A stretch of 64,000 nt of DNA from NCBI RefSeq assembly GCF_018100925.1, contig NZ_JAGJEH010000017.1:1-64000 (forward strand), given 5' to 3'. Below the pieces are notes generated by a model. That model did no database searches, had not been told where the DNA came from, and saw only the letters and a list, made by a program, of their open reading frames with translations. Shown here one piece after another: positions 34,067-43,396 of this stretch; the first letter of the stretch is position 1; the number at the start of each line of letters is the position of its first letter. Made by a program: the position numbers and the translations under genes. This DNA is from Pseudoalteromonas luteoviolacea (lineage in GTDB: Bacteria > Pseudomonadota > Gammaproteobacteria > Enterobacterales > Alteromonadaceae).

Positions 34067-35074
34067 GTGGCTCAATCAGGACTAGATCTATTTCCTTACA
34101 CACGTATGCGACGTATGCGTCGAGACGACTTCTCTCGCCGTTTAATGTGTGAAAACACTTTAACCGTAGCCGATCTAATTTATCCTGTCTTCGTTTTAGA
34201 AGGGAAAAATCGCCGTGAACCCATCCCTTCAATGCCGGGGATCGAGCGTTTGTCCATCGATTTACTCGTAGAAGAAGCAAAACAACTTCACACATTAGGC
34301 GTGCCAGCTATCGCTATCTTTCCGGTTACACCAGCAGATAAAAAGTCTCTCATGGCGGAAGAGGCATATAACCCAGAAGGCCTCGCACAGCGCACTATTC
34401 AAGCACTCAAGGCTGCCTGTCCTGAACTAGGTGTGATCACTGATGTAGCACTAGATCCATTCACAGTTCATGGCCAAGACGGCATCATAGATGACAGTGG
34501 GTATGTAATAAATGATGTCACGACTGAAATTTTAATTAAGCAAGCGCTTTCTCATGCAGAAGCTGGAGCGGATGTCGTGGCACCGTCAGACATGATGGAT
34601 GGTCGTATCGGGGCCATCCGCGACGCCCTAGAAGAAGCTGGTCATATTCATACTCGTATCATGGCCTACTCAGCTAAGTATGCGTCAAGTTATTACGGCC
34701 CATTCAGAGATGCGGTTGGTTCAGCAGGCAATTTGAAAGGCGCTGACAAAAAAACCTATCAAATGGACCCCGCAAACTCTGATGAAGCACTGCGTGAAGT
34801 TGCCCTAGATCTGCAAGAAGGTGCTGACATGGTGATGGTAAAACCAGGTTTGCCCTATCTCGATGTGGTCAGAAGAGTAAAAGACGAATTTGGTGTACCT
34901 ACATTTGCCTATCAAGTCAGTGGTGAGTACGCAATGCATAAAGCGGCCATTGACAATGGTTGGCTCGCAGAAAAACCTGTCGTTATGGAATCTCTTTTAG
35001 CATTTAAGCGCGCTGGTGCTGATGGCATTTTGACCTATTTTGCTAAACAAGTCGCGATATGGCTCAATGAATAA
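34067..35074 (+). CDS. hemB: Delta-aminolevulinic acid dehydratase (porphobilinogen synthase)
   Basis: Condenses two ALA molecules to porphobilinogen in haem synthesis. 335 residues from a GTG start at 34067 (VAQSGLDLFPYTR) with AGGAG upstream. A longer in-frame reading from 33830 lies inside the cyclase gene and is not used. The Schiff-base lysines are in MAYSAKYASSYYGPFRDA and MVKPGLPYLD. The metal site is the aspartate type DVALDPFTVHGQDG, not the cysteine-rich zinc type, as in Pseudomonas. One base separates it from the cyclase stop. Confidence 0.96.
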   Translation: MAQSGLDLFPYTRMRRMRRDDFSRRLMCENTLTVADLIYPVFVLEGKNRREPIPSMPGIERLSIDLLVEEAKQLHTLGVPAIAIFPVTPADKKSLMAEEAYNPEGLAQRTIQALKAACPELGVITDVALDPFTVHGQDGIIDDSGYVINDVTTEILIKQALSHAEAGADVVAPSDMMDGRIGAIRDALEEAGHIHTRIMAYSAKYASSYYGPFRDAVGSAGNLKGADKKTYQMDPANSDEALREVALDLQEGADMVMVKPGLPYLDVVRRVKDEFGVPTFAYQVSGEYAMHKAAIDNGWLAEKPVVMESLLAFKRAGADGILTYFAKQVAIWLNE

Positions 35075-35100
35075 TTAAAAATTAAAGAATATTTTATAAA

Positions 35101-35127
35101 GGAGCAATAAATTGCTCCTTTTTTTTA
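35101..35127 (+). terminator. Rho-independent terminator of hemB
   Basis: Stem GGAGCAAT/ATTGCTCC with a 2-nt loop, followed by nine T. Confidence 0.88.
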
Positions 35128-35219
35128 TCTTGATTATTAACATTTATTCATTAATGTGTAACATACTCCCCGTAAGCTGTCGGCCCCTTTTGGGCCTAAA
35201 TACACTACACGGGACAACT

Positions 35220-37949
35220 ATGATAAAAACAAAACTAACACCACTGGCGATGCTAATCGCTGCAACAACCGCATCTGCACAAGCTCAAGTCATTATTTCA
35301 GAGTATATTGAGGGCAGCTCGAATAATAAGGCGATAGAGCTATATAACACATCTGATGAAGCGATTTCTCTGTCAGACTACACTTTGAGTTACTACTCTA
35401 ACGGCAATACCAGTGCGTCTAACAATATCTCATTGAGTGGTTCAATCGCAGCCAAAGGTACTTTTGTCATTGCCAATAGCAATGCAGTGGCGCTAATCAA
35501 AGATAAAGCCGATTTAGATATCGGCGGCAGCTGGTTTAATGGTGATGATGCAGTCGTTCTGCATAAAGGAGATGCCATCGTTGACAGTTTCGGCCAGTTG
35601 GGTACAGATCCAGGCTCCAACTGGGAAGGCGGTGGTGTAATTACAAAAGATAAAACACTGCGTCGTAAACCAGAAGTCACTATCGGCCGAAGTACAGCTG
35701 ATGCTGCTTTTGACCCGAGTGAACAATGGTTGCAATTCGACAAAGACGACTTTTCTGGGTTAGGTGTGCACGGCCAGAGCAATACAGACGACGGTGGTGA
35801 AGAGCCAATAGAGCCGCCAGCTGAGCCTTTAGTGTGTGGCGATCCGATCACCACAATCAATGCAATTCAAGGTAATGGTGAGATTAGTCCACTTAAAGAT
35901 CAAGTCGTTGTCTTAGAAGGCGTTGTCACCGCTGATTTACAAGCAGACAACCAACTTAAGGGGTTCTTTGTACAATCACTATCTGCTCATATGGATACCG
36001 ATCCAAGCACGTCTGAAGGTCTATTTATTTATGATGCAAATTCAGACGTAAACGTTGGTGATACCGTGCGTATTAAAGGCACAGTTCAGGAGTTCTACGA
36101 TTCAACACAACTGGGCAATGTAGAGCAAGTTGAGATCTGTGGTAGTGCTGAATTTAGCGCAACCCAACTGACACTACCGGTCAGTGACCTCAGTGATTTT
36201 GAAGCAATTGAAGGCATGTTGGTTACTATCAACCAGCCACTTTATATTACAGACAATTATGGTCTATCTCGCTATGGCGAACTCGGCCTTGCGTCTGAAA
36301 GGCTGTATCAAAGTACTCAAGTTGCTGAGCCAGGTGAAGCCGCCAATGCAGTGGAAGCCACCAATAAATTAAAAGCTATCACGCTTGATGATGGTTCCAC
36401 AACGCAAAACCCAGAAACAGTTCCTTACCCTAGCACAGGCTTTGATGCATATAACACACTGCGTTTAGGTGACAGCACGAACAGCGTGACCGGTGTCGTA
36501 GCATATAGCTTTAGCAAATATCGTATTCACCCAACCATGACGCCCGAGTTCGTCAATACCAATCCCCGTACAGACGCCCCAGACCTAAGTGAAGAAGGCG
36601 ATCTGCGTATTGCTAGTTTCAATGTATTAAATTACTTCAATGGTGATGGCCAAGGTGGTGGTTTCCCAACACCGCGTGGCGCAGACAACGAGGCTGAGCT
36701 ACAGCGCCAGCAAGCCAAATTAGTATCGGCAATCACAGCATTGGATGCTGACGTACTAGGCTTAATGGAAGTAGAAAATGACGGCTTTGACGAACTCAGC
36801 GCAATTGCATCTTTGGTCAATGCACTTAATGCAGCAAACCCCAGTAATCAATATGCATTTGTGAACTTCAATGTAGACAAAATTGGTACAGACGCCATCA
36901 CTTCAGCCATTATTTATCGTGCAGATAAAGTAGCTGAAGCAGGAATTGCAAGCTTCACCACTGCAGAGCCATTTGACTATGGGAACCGTCCACCAATTGC
37001 CCAAAGCTTCCGTGCTATCAGCACAGGCGAAGAGTTTACTTTTGCCGTAGGCCACCTGCGCTCTAAAGGAAGTTGTAGCAAAGCAGAGGGACTAGACAAA
37101 GACCAAAATGATGGCCAAGGCTGCTGGAACGCGACACGTACACAAGCTGCAACCCTTTTTACTGAGTGGTTAAACAGCAAGCCGACAGGCAATCAGGATG
37201 CAGATATCCTACTCGTTGGTGATATGAATGCCTATGCGAAAGAAGACCCAATCTCTGAGTTTGCTAACCAAGGCCTTCACAATGTGATCCACCATATTGA
37301 TGGCAATACACACAGCTACTCATATAGCTACGGTGCCCGTATCGGGAGCTTAGACCATGCTCTAGCAAGTCAATCTCTACTTGATAAAGTGACCGATGCA
37401 ACAGATTGGCATATCAGTGCAGATGAACCAATCGCGCTCGATTACAACACGGAATTCAAATCAGAGCACCATGTTGCAGCCTTATATGCTGAGCACATGT
37501 ATCGTGCATCAGATCACGACCCAGTGATTGTTGAGTTTAAAACTCAACCACCGGTAGCGCCAGTCAACCCGGTTCCAGAGATCACGACGGGCCAAAGCTT
37601 CTCGGTCAAAGAAGACACACCCATCAACTCTGTGATCGGCATACTTGACTTTATTGACAGAGATGCAGAAGAGACACCGGTTGAGAAATTCATTGTTTCT
37701 GGCAGCACTGCTGTGCGTATTAATGCCAATGGACAAATTGTCACCACAGGTGAACTCGACTATGAATTTGATAACCGCCTAAACTTATTAGTTCAAGCAC
37801 AGGACTCTGCTGGGAACCTTTCTGAACAAGTTGAGGTCATTATCCATATTGAAAACGTGGATGACACCGATGAAGAGCAAAGCGGCAGCTTTGGCTGGTT
37901 AAGCCTACTTGCACTTCCCTTCGCTTTCAGACGTCGCATACATAAGTAA
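35220..37949 (+). CDS. ExeM/NucH-type extracellular endonuclease with GlyGly-CTERM tail
   Basis: A 909-residue secreted nuclease from the ATG at 35220 (MIKTKLTPLAML). An in-frame TTG 36 codons upstream lies in the hemB terminator and is rejected. Signal peptide to about residue 22, lamin-tail domain (SEYIEGSSNNKAIELYN) to about 130, an OB-fold-like domain (ITTINAIQG onward), then an endonuclease/exonuclease/phosphatase domain with LRIASFNVLNYF, DVLGLMEVEN, GHLRSKG, LLVGDMNAYA and YRASDHDPV. A cadherin-like repeat follows. The end is a GlyGly-CTERM sorting tail (SGSFGWLSLLALPFAFRRR), which implies type II secretion and rhombosortase processing. Confidence 0.92.
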   Translation: MIKTKLTPLAMLIAATTASAQAQVIISEYIEGSSNNKAIELYNTSDEAISLSDYTLSYYSNGNTSASNNISLSGSIAAKGTFVIANSNAVALIKDKADLDIGGSWFNGDDAVVLHKGDAIVDSFGQLGTDPGSNWEGGGVITKDKTLRRKPEVTIGRSTADAAFDPSEQWLQFDKDDFSGLGVHGQSNTDDGGEEPIEPPAEPLVCGDPITTINAIQGNGEISPLKDQVVVLEGVVTADLQADNQLKGFFVQSLSAHMDTDPSTSEGLFIYDANSDVNVGDTVRIKGTVQEFYDSTQLGNVEQVEICGSAEFSATQLTLPVSDLSDFEAIEGMLVTINQPLYITDNYGLSRYGELGLASERLYQSTQVAEPGEAANAVEATNKLKAITLDDGSTTQNPETVPYPSTGFDAYNTLRLGDSTNSVTGVVAYSFSKYRIHPTMTPEFVNTNPRTDAPDLSEEGDLRIASFNVLNYFNGDGQGGGFPTPRGADNEAELQRQQAKLVSAITALDADVLGLMEVENDGFDELSAIASLVNALNAANPSNQYAFVNFNVDKIGTDAITSAIIYRADKVAEAGIASFTTAEPFDYGNRPPIAQSFRAISTGEEFTFAVGHLRSKGSCSKAEGLDKDQNDGQGCWNATRTQAATLFTEWLNSKPTGNQDADILLVGDMNAYAKEDPISEFANQGLHNVIHHIDGNTHSYSYSYGARIGSLDHALASQSLLDKVTDATDWHISADEPIALDYNTEFKSEHHVAALYAEHMYRASDHDPVIVEFKTQPPVAPVNPVPEITTGQSFSVKEDTPINSVIGILDFIDRDAEETPVEKFIVSGSTAVRINANGQIVTTGELDYEFDNRLNLLVQAQDSAGNLSEQVEVIIHIENVDDTDEEQSGSFGWLSLLALPFAFRRRIHK

Positions 37950-37957
37950 CATGCAAT

Positions 37958-37984
37958 AAAAAAGCGCCTTGCGGCGCTTTTTTA
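37958..37984. terminator. Terminator of the nuclease gene, bidirectional
   Basis: Stem AAGCGCC/GGCGCTT with loop TTGC, A-run on the left and TTTTTTT on the right. Shared with the convergent small membrane protein gene. Confidence 0.88.
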
Positions 37985-38410
37985 TTAAGCTTTAACTTCT
38001 GAGAGCGACGCGCCTACTAGCGCACAATCAAACTGCTTAGCAGCCCTTAGCACCTCATCTTGATTAGCCATCCAGTACGGAAAAGAAGCCTGCTTATTTG
38101 ACTGTAACTGCACTGAGAGTATATATGAACCAGCTATTTTAGTGACTTTTAGCGCTTTAATATCATCGGAGTGCAAATAACATGTTCTAGAAAAGGTCCG
38201 ATAACTAAAACCAGCCTTATCAATGTGAACGTATTTCTTCCCAAAGATAACACTAACCACCGACAGCATAGTCGCAATACTGCCCACACCACCGATCAAT
38301 TTTGCCATCATTGAGAGATCAAGCTTCAAAAACATTACGTACAGTAGAATAAACACCATCAGCTGTAATGAATACACGTACCAGTTGATTTGTAAGTTGA
38401 TTGTTTTCAT
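37985..38410 (-). CDS. Small membrane protein of unknown function
   Basis: 141 residues from the ATG at 38410, preceded by GGAGGTACTC (strong Shine-Dalgarno). A longer reading to 38422 would begin inside that site. Two membrane helices (about 8-28 and 38-58) are followed by a soluble domain with FSYRTFSRTCYLHSDDIKAL and SFPYWMANQDEVL, which looks like a PH-like bacterial domain. No function assigned. Confidence 0.7.
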   Translation of the reverse strand: MKTINLQINWYVYSLQLMVFILLYVMFLKLDLSMMAKLIGGVGSIATMLSVVSVIFGKKYVHIDKAGFSYRTFSRTCYLHSDDIKALKVTKIAGSYILSVQLQSNKQASFPYWMANQDEVLRAAKQFDCALVGASLSEVKA

Positions 38411-38763
38411 GAGTACCTCCAAATTTTACTCAATTCACTCACCTAAAGACTACAAGCCGCACATGATAAATTCGCCATGTCCCTAAATCAAGTTCGCTTG
38501 ATAGTTTTTTTCAACAATACGGTGTTAATTTAACCAGTAGAATCATGCTTCATATACCTGATCAGAAAAATATGCCAACTTAACCTATTGATAATTTGAT
38601 TTATTTCATGATAAAGGTGTATTTTTATAAAAAGGGAAAATCCAAAAGGATTGGAATTATTGCTTGACAATTGTTTACATTTTACAAATAAATAAATTCA
38701 TTAAATAAGAATTGAAGATGCGAAGTGAATCAATTTACCAAGTAGGTTGATTGGCAGGCGCAT
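38411..38763. other. AT-rich intergenic region with an orphan promoter-like element
   Basis: About 350 bp with no ORF. The plus strand has TTGACA (38664-38669) 17 bp before AATAAA. With the downstream hairpin at 38764-38790 this could produce a transcript of about 90 nt. See the finding. The upstream elements of the small membrane gene must be at the left end. Confidence 0.35.
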
Positions 38764-38790
38764 AAAAAAACCGCCCTAAGGCGGTTTTTA
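38764..38790 (-). terminator. Rho-independent terminator of fusA2
   Basis: Stem ACCGCC/GGCGGT with a 4-nt loop, flanked by A-runs and T-runs. On the minus strand GGCGGTTTTTTTATG ends the fusA2 mRNA. On the plus strand it also has a T-run. Confidence 0.88.
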
Positions 38791-38812
38791 TAAAAAGAAA
38801 GGTGTTGGCTAA

Positions 38813-40900
38813 TTACTTAGCAGCTTTCTTTTCTTTCTCAGCAGCGATTACCGCGTCAGCAACGTTTTGCGGACATGGTGCATAGTGAGAGAATTCCATT
38901 GAGAACTGACCACGACCAGACGTGATAGTACGTAGGTGACCAATGTATCCGAACATTTCAGATAGAGGTACTTCACCCTTGATACGAACGCCCATTGCGC
39001 CAGCTTCTTGGTCTTTGATCATACCACGACGACGGTTAAGGTCACCGATTACGTCACCTACGTTGTCATCTGGAGTGAACACGTCAACTTTCATGATTGG
39101 CTCAAGAAGTTGTGCACCCGCTTTAGGGATAGACTGACGGAAAGCGCCTTTAGCAGCGATTTCGAATGCGATTGCTGATGAGTCAACTGCGTGGAAACCA
39201 CCGTCGAATAGCTCAACTTCAACGTCTAGTACAGGGAAGCCAGCTAGAACACCTTCTTCCATCATTGACGCAAAGCCTTTCTCAACTGCAGGCCAGAATT
39301 CTTTAGGTACGTTACCACCAACAACTGAAGATGAGAACGTGAAACCAGAACCAACTTCACCAGGCTTGATACGGTAGTCGATCTTACCGAACTGACCAGA
39401 ACCACCAGACTGCTTCTTGTGCGTGTAGCTGTCTTCAACTTCTTGCGTGATAGTTTCACGGTAAGCAACCTGCGGCTGACCAACAACTAGCTCAACGCCG
39501 TAAGTACGCTTAAGGATGTCTACCTTGATGTCTAGGTGAAGCTCACCCATACCTTTAAGGATAGTTTCACCTGAATCTTCGTCAGTCTCAACCTGGAATG
39601 ACGGATCTTCTGCAACCATCTTACCGATAGCGATACCCATCTTCTCGTTACCACCTTTATCTTTAGGTGCAACAGCGATAGAGATTACTGGATCAGGGAA
39701 GATCATCGCTTCTAGAGTACATTCGTGCTTAGGATCACATAGAGTGTGACCAGTTTGAACGTTCTTCATACCTACAACTGCGATGATGTCACCAGCTTGT
39801 GCTTCAGTAAGTTCGTTACGCTCGTCTGCCTGCATCTCAACCATACGGCCGATACGCTCTGTTTTACCAGTTGCAGAGTTAAGGATCGTGTCACCTTTCT
39901 TCATGCGACCAGCGTAGATACGGATGAACGTAAGTGCACCGAAACGGTCGTCCATGATTTTGAACGCAAGCGCTTTAAGTGGCTCGTCAGCGTCAACTGT
40001 CGCAACGTCACCAGTAGGCTCACCAGTTTCAGGATCAGTTAGAGGCTGAGGATCAACTTCTGTTGGAGACGGTAGGTAATCAACAACTGCGTCTAGTACT
40101 AGCTGCATACCTTTGTTTTTGAATGCAGAACCACAGAAAGTTGGGAAGAAAGCAAGGTCACGTGTACCTTTACGGATACAAGCTTTGATTTGCTCTAGTG
40201 AAGGAGTTTCACCTTCCATGTATGCTTCCATTAGGTCGTCGTCTTGCTCAACAGCAGACTCAACTAGCATCTCATGGTACTCTTCAACTTTCTCAACCAT
40301 GTCAGCTGGAACGTCAGTGATTTCATAGTTTTCTGGAAGGCCTGTCTCGTCCCAGATGTATGCTTTCTTTTCTAGTACGTCAACAACACCTGTGAACTGA
40401 TCTTCGATACCGATAGGAAGAGTCATAACTAGTGGGTTTGCGCCAAGTACTTTCTCTACTTGACCTACTACGCGGTAGAAGTCTGCACCCATACGGTCTA
40501 GTTTGTTTACGAAGATACAACGTGCAACTTCTGATTCGTTCGCATAACGCCAGTTAGTTTCTGACTGAGGCTCAACACCACCAGAACCACAGAATACACC
40601 GATACCGCCGTCAAGAACTTTAAGTGAACGGTATACTTCAACTGTGAAGTCAACGTGTCCAGGAGTATCGATAACGTTTAAACGGTGGCCTTTCCACTCA
40701 CAAGTAACAGCTGCTGACTGGATAGTAATACCACGCTCTGCTTCCTGTTCCATGAAGTCAGTAGTTGACTCACCATCGTGTACTTCACCAGTTTTGTGAA
40801 TCTTACCAGTAAGCTTAAGAATACGCTCAGTGGTCGTAGTTTTACCCGCATCAACGTGCGCGAAAATACCAATGTTTCTGTATTTCGATAAATCTGCCAT
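38813..40900 (-). CDS. fusA2: Elongation factor G, second type (fusA2)
   Basis: GTPase that drives ribosome translocation or recycling. 695 residues. G1 AHVDAGKTTTTERIL, G2 RGITIQSAA, G3 DTPGHVDFTVE, G4 NKLDRMGADF. Domains II-V are complete, including GMGELHLDI and MEFSHYAPCP. Sequence features such as KLTGKIHKTGEVHDGESTTD are those of the second EF-G found in Vibrio, Shewanella and Pseudomonas, not of the str-operon copy. Codon choice is strongly biased (CGT, GGT, AAC, CTT-poor), as in highly expressed genes. Lone gene here with no S12/S7 or tuf neighbours. Confidence 0.9.
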   Translation of the reverse strand: MADLSKYRNIGIFAHVDAGKTTTTERILKLTGKIHKTGEVHDGESTTDFMEQEAERGITIQSAAVTCEWKGHRLNVIDTPGHVDFTVEVYRSLKVLDGGIGVFCGSGGVEPQSETNWRYANESEVARCIFVNKLDRMGADFYRVVGQVEKVLGANPLVMTLPIGIEDQFTGVVDVLEKKAYIWDETGLPENYEITDVPADMVEKVEEYHEMLVESAVEQDDDLMEAYMEGETPSLEQIKACIRKGTRDLAFFPTFCGSAFKNKGMQLVLDAVVDYLPSPTEVDPQPLTDPETGEPTGDVATVDADEPLKALAFKIMDDRFGALTFIRIYAGRMKKGDTILNSATGKTERIGRMVEMQADERNELTEAQAGDIIAVVGMKNVQTGHTLCDPKHECTLEAMIFPDPVISIAVAPKDKGGNEKMGIAIGKMVAEDPSFQVETDEDSGETILKGMGELHLDIKVDILKRTYGVELVVGQPQVAYRETITQEVEDSYTHKKQSGGSGQFGKIDYRIKPGEVGSGFTFSSSVVGGNVPKEFWPAVEKGFASMMEEGVLAGFPVLDVEVELFDGGFHAVDSSAIAFEIAAKGAFRQSIPKAGAQLLEPIMKVDVFTPDDNVGDVIGDLNRRRGMIKDQEAGAMGVRIKGEVPLSEMFGYIGHLRTITSGRGQFSMEFSHYAPCPQNVADAVIAAEKEKKAAK

Positions 40901-40932
40901 TGTTTTACTCTATTTAAAGTAGAAAAATTATT

Positions 40933-40948
40933 CGGCGGGAGTATATCA
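40933..40948 (-). promoter_or_regulatory. fusA2 promoter, extended -10 with GC-rich discriminator
   Basis: On the minus strand TGATATACT (extended -10) is followed by CCCGCCG. No good -35. This is the pattern of promoters that respond to growth rate and ppGpp. The tRNA promoter at 561-598 has a similar discriminator. Confidence 0.6.
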
Positions 40949-41063
40949 CCTCTTTAGGCGAACATCATCCTTGAAGTCGATTAAAATGCAGCCAATTTGC
41001 AATTAAAACGCATTCGCTGCGATATTGCATTGTTGAACTGCATTAAATAAGCCGTGTTTAAGC

Positions 41064-41852
41064 TTAATCACCGTCAATAATATCGCCAACACTGCCTAAC
41101 ACGGAGCCTTCACCTTGCCTGCTGCCACCGTGTTTTGGCGCATGTTCAAGCACACGATCCGCCAACCTCGAGAATGGTAAACTTTGGATCCACACAGTGC
41201 CATGACCACGCAAAGTTGCCAAAAAGAGGCCCTCTCCTCCAAAGAACATACTTTTTAGACCTTTGACACGCTCGATATCAAACTCAATGCCTTCACTAAA
41301 GCCAACCACACAGCCGGTATCCACTCTGAGGGTTTCTCCATTGAGCTGCTTTTCCACAACGGTGCCACCGGCGTGGGCAAATGCCATTCCATCCCCTTGT
41401 AAGTGCTCCAAAATAAACCCTTCACCACCAAAAAAACCTGCGCCGAGTTTACGCTGAAATGCAATATCAACTTTGGTCCCTAGCGCCGCACATAAAAATG
41501 AATCTTTTTGTAAATACACTGAATTGCCTAGCTGTGCCATATCTAACGCGAGAATAGAACCCGGGAATGGCGCAGCAAAAGCCACGCGTTTTTTGCCACT
41601 GCCTTCATTGGTGAAATGCGTCATAAATAGCGACTCACCACTTATTAAACGCTTACCTGCACTGAATAACTTACCCATAAACCCTTGGTCGACATCCGAA
41701 CCATCACCCATTTTGGCCTCAAAGCTAATGCCATCTTGCATATAGTTCATGGCGCCGGCTTCCGCTATCACCGTTTCATTTGGATCGAGCTCCACTTCAA
41801 CCATTTGCATAGATTCGCCAATGATTTCGTAATCAATTTCATGACAATGCAT
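41064..41852 (-). CDS. AIM24 / TIGR00266 family protein
   Basis: 262 residues of the beta-rich AIM24 family: VEVELDPNETVIAEAGAM near the start, GKLFSAGKRLISGESLFMTHF and the repeated FFGGEGFILEHLQGDG and FFGGEGLFLATLRGHG blocks, giving an internal pseudo-symmetry. Bacterial members have no settled biochemical role. A link to membrane stress is suggested only by distant relatives. No signal peptide or membrane segment. Monocistronic. Confidence 0.85.
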   Translation of the reverse strand: MHCHEIDYEIIGESMQMVEVELDPNETVIAEAGAMNYMQDGISFEAKMGDGSDVDQGFMGKLFSAGKRLISGESLFMTHFTNEGSGKKRVAFAAPFPGSILALDMAQLGNSVYLQKDSFLCAALGTKVDIAFQRKLGAGFFGGEGFILEHLQGDGMAFAHAGGTVVEKQLNGETLRVDTGCVVGFSEGIEFDIERVKGLKSMFFGGEGLFLATLRGHGTVWIQSLPFSRLADRVLEHAPKHGGSRQGEGSVLGSVGDIIDGD

Positions 41853-41970
41853 ATTTTTCTCCTTTTATGTGCTCTGTTTGCTGATTTGACTCAGCCCTTG
41901 TGTTTGTCAAAGTTAGTACAATGCAATTGATTTTGCATGACAACAGCCAAGCTACAGTACAACCTTGCGA

Positions 41971-43272
41971 TTAAAACCAAATGAATAACCCAAGTATCAA
42001 GGCTACGCCCAACAAGGGAACGCATACTGTTAAGACTGCTAATGGCCAATAGGCGTCCTGATGCTTTTCGCCACAAATCGCGCGGACCGTTGTCACAACA
42101 TAGCCATTGTGTGGCAAGGTATCCAGTGCACCCGAACTAATCGCGACAACACGATGTAACTGGTTTTCATCGACTCCCAAATCTAAATAGTGCGGCGCAA
42201 CTAACGGTAATGCAATTGCTTGCCCACCAGATGCTGATCCCGTCAATGCCGCAATAACACTGATCGCAATAGCGGCGCCAAGCAGCTCATTGCCAGGAAT
42301 AGAGGTCATCAAAGCGACAGCTTCTTGAAATGCTGGTGTGCCTTTAGCCACAGCACCAAAGCCCACCACTGCAGCGGTATTGCCGATCGCCACTAATGCC
42401 CCCGTGGTGCCCAGATTAATGGCTTTTGAGATGTCTTTAAAATATTTAAAATTGACTGCCAAGATCGTCAAAACACCACCCAGTAAGGCCACAATCAAAG
42501 CACTTTGCTGTAGTTTCTCATGCAGAAAAAATGACAAAGCCAGTACCACGAACAGCGGTACAAGACCGGTGATTGGGTGAGGGAGATGGCGGCTGTCTTC
42601 GATGGGATCATCATGCCTTGCAACAAATTGCTCACCATTTGCCACTGCTTTTTTAATCATTTTAACGAGTAAAAAGTAACCCAAAACAGCCATAAAAACT
42701 GCGACAACCAAACTCTCCTGCCAGGCCGCATAGGGGGAAGTCCCCAAATACTTAATTGGGATCCAGTTTTGTATTTCGGGCGACCCCGCCGAAGTCATGG
42801 TAAAAGTGACCGAGCCAAATGCCAGCACTGCAGGAATAAACCGCCGAGGTAAGTTTGCATCTTTAAATAAGCTCAGTGCCATTGGATACACAGAGAAGGC
42901 CACAATAAATACACTGACACCACCATAGGTAAGTAGTGCGCAGGCCAGCACTATCGCAAAAACGGCATGTTTCATCCCTATTTTGTCAGTGATGTAACGC
43001 GCTATGGCATCCGCAGCCCCGGTGTCTTCCATAAATTTACCGAATAGTGACCCCAGTAAAAACATAAAAAACCAAGCTTGGATAAAACCGCCAAACCCCG
43101 ACATATACAAGGAAACAAAATTGCCCCCTTCAGCGCCATTAAACAGCGCAATATTACTGCTAAGCGCCACCAACACAGCACACAAAGGCGCCGTAATAAA
43201 CAGGTTCATTCCCCGTAATGTCAGCCAGATCAGCGCACCCAATGCAAAAATTAACCCCAAAGTACTGACCAT
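41971..43272 (-). CDS. GntP family permease
   Basis: 433-residue inner membrane protein with about 12 hydrophobic helices. It belongs to the GntP (gluconate/hydroxy-acid:H+) family by its overall fold and by VFAIVLACALLTYGGVSVFIV, SAGSPEIQNWIPI and the conserved end segment AISSGALDTLPHNGYVV. Relatives carry gluconate, lactate or 3-hydroxybutyrate. The substrate here is unknown since no catabolic gene is adjacent. Confidence 0.88.
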   Translation of the reverse strand: MVSTLGLIFALGALIWLTLRGMNLFITAPLCAVLVALSSNIALFNGAEGGNFVSLYMSGFGGFIQAWFFMFLLGSLFGKFMEDTGAADAIARYITDKIGMKHAVFAIVLACALLTYGGVSVFIVAFSVYPMALSLFKDANLPRRFIPAVLAFGSVTFTMTSAGSPEIQNWIPIKYLGTSPYAAWQESLVVAVFMAVLGYFLLVKMIKKAVANGEQFVARHDDPIEDSRHLPHPITGLVPLFVVLALSFFLHEKLQQSALIVALLGGVLTILAVNFKYFKDISKAINLGTTGALVAIGNTAAVVGFGAVAKGTPAFQEAVALMTSIPGNELLGAAIAISVIAALTGSASGGQAIALPLVAPHYLDLGVDENQLHRVVAISSGALDTLPHNGYVVTTVRAICGEKHQDAYWPLAVLTVCVPLLGVALILGLFIWF

Positions 43273-43331
43273 GAAACCACCCCTATTGTTATTTTTATGT
43301 AACTTTTATACCTCGTTCTATAGATCAAATA

Positions 43332-43365
43332 CAACCAAGCCCGATTGCAAAACCGGGCTTGGTTG
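43332..43365 (-). terminator. Hairpin terminator of the secreted-protein gene
   Basis: Perfect 12-bp stem CAACCAAGCCCG/CGGGCTTGGTTG with a 10-nt loop, between two minus-strand genes. Followed on the minus strand by TATTTGATC, a weak T-run. Confidence 0.65.
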
Positions 43366-43396
43366 TATTATTCACTGTACTTAAAATAACGATTTA

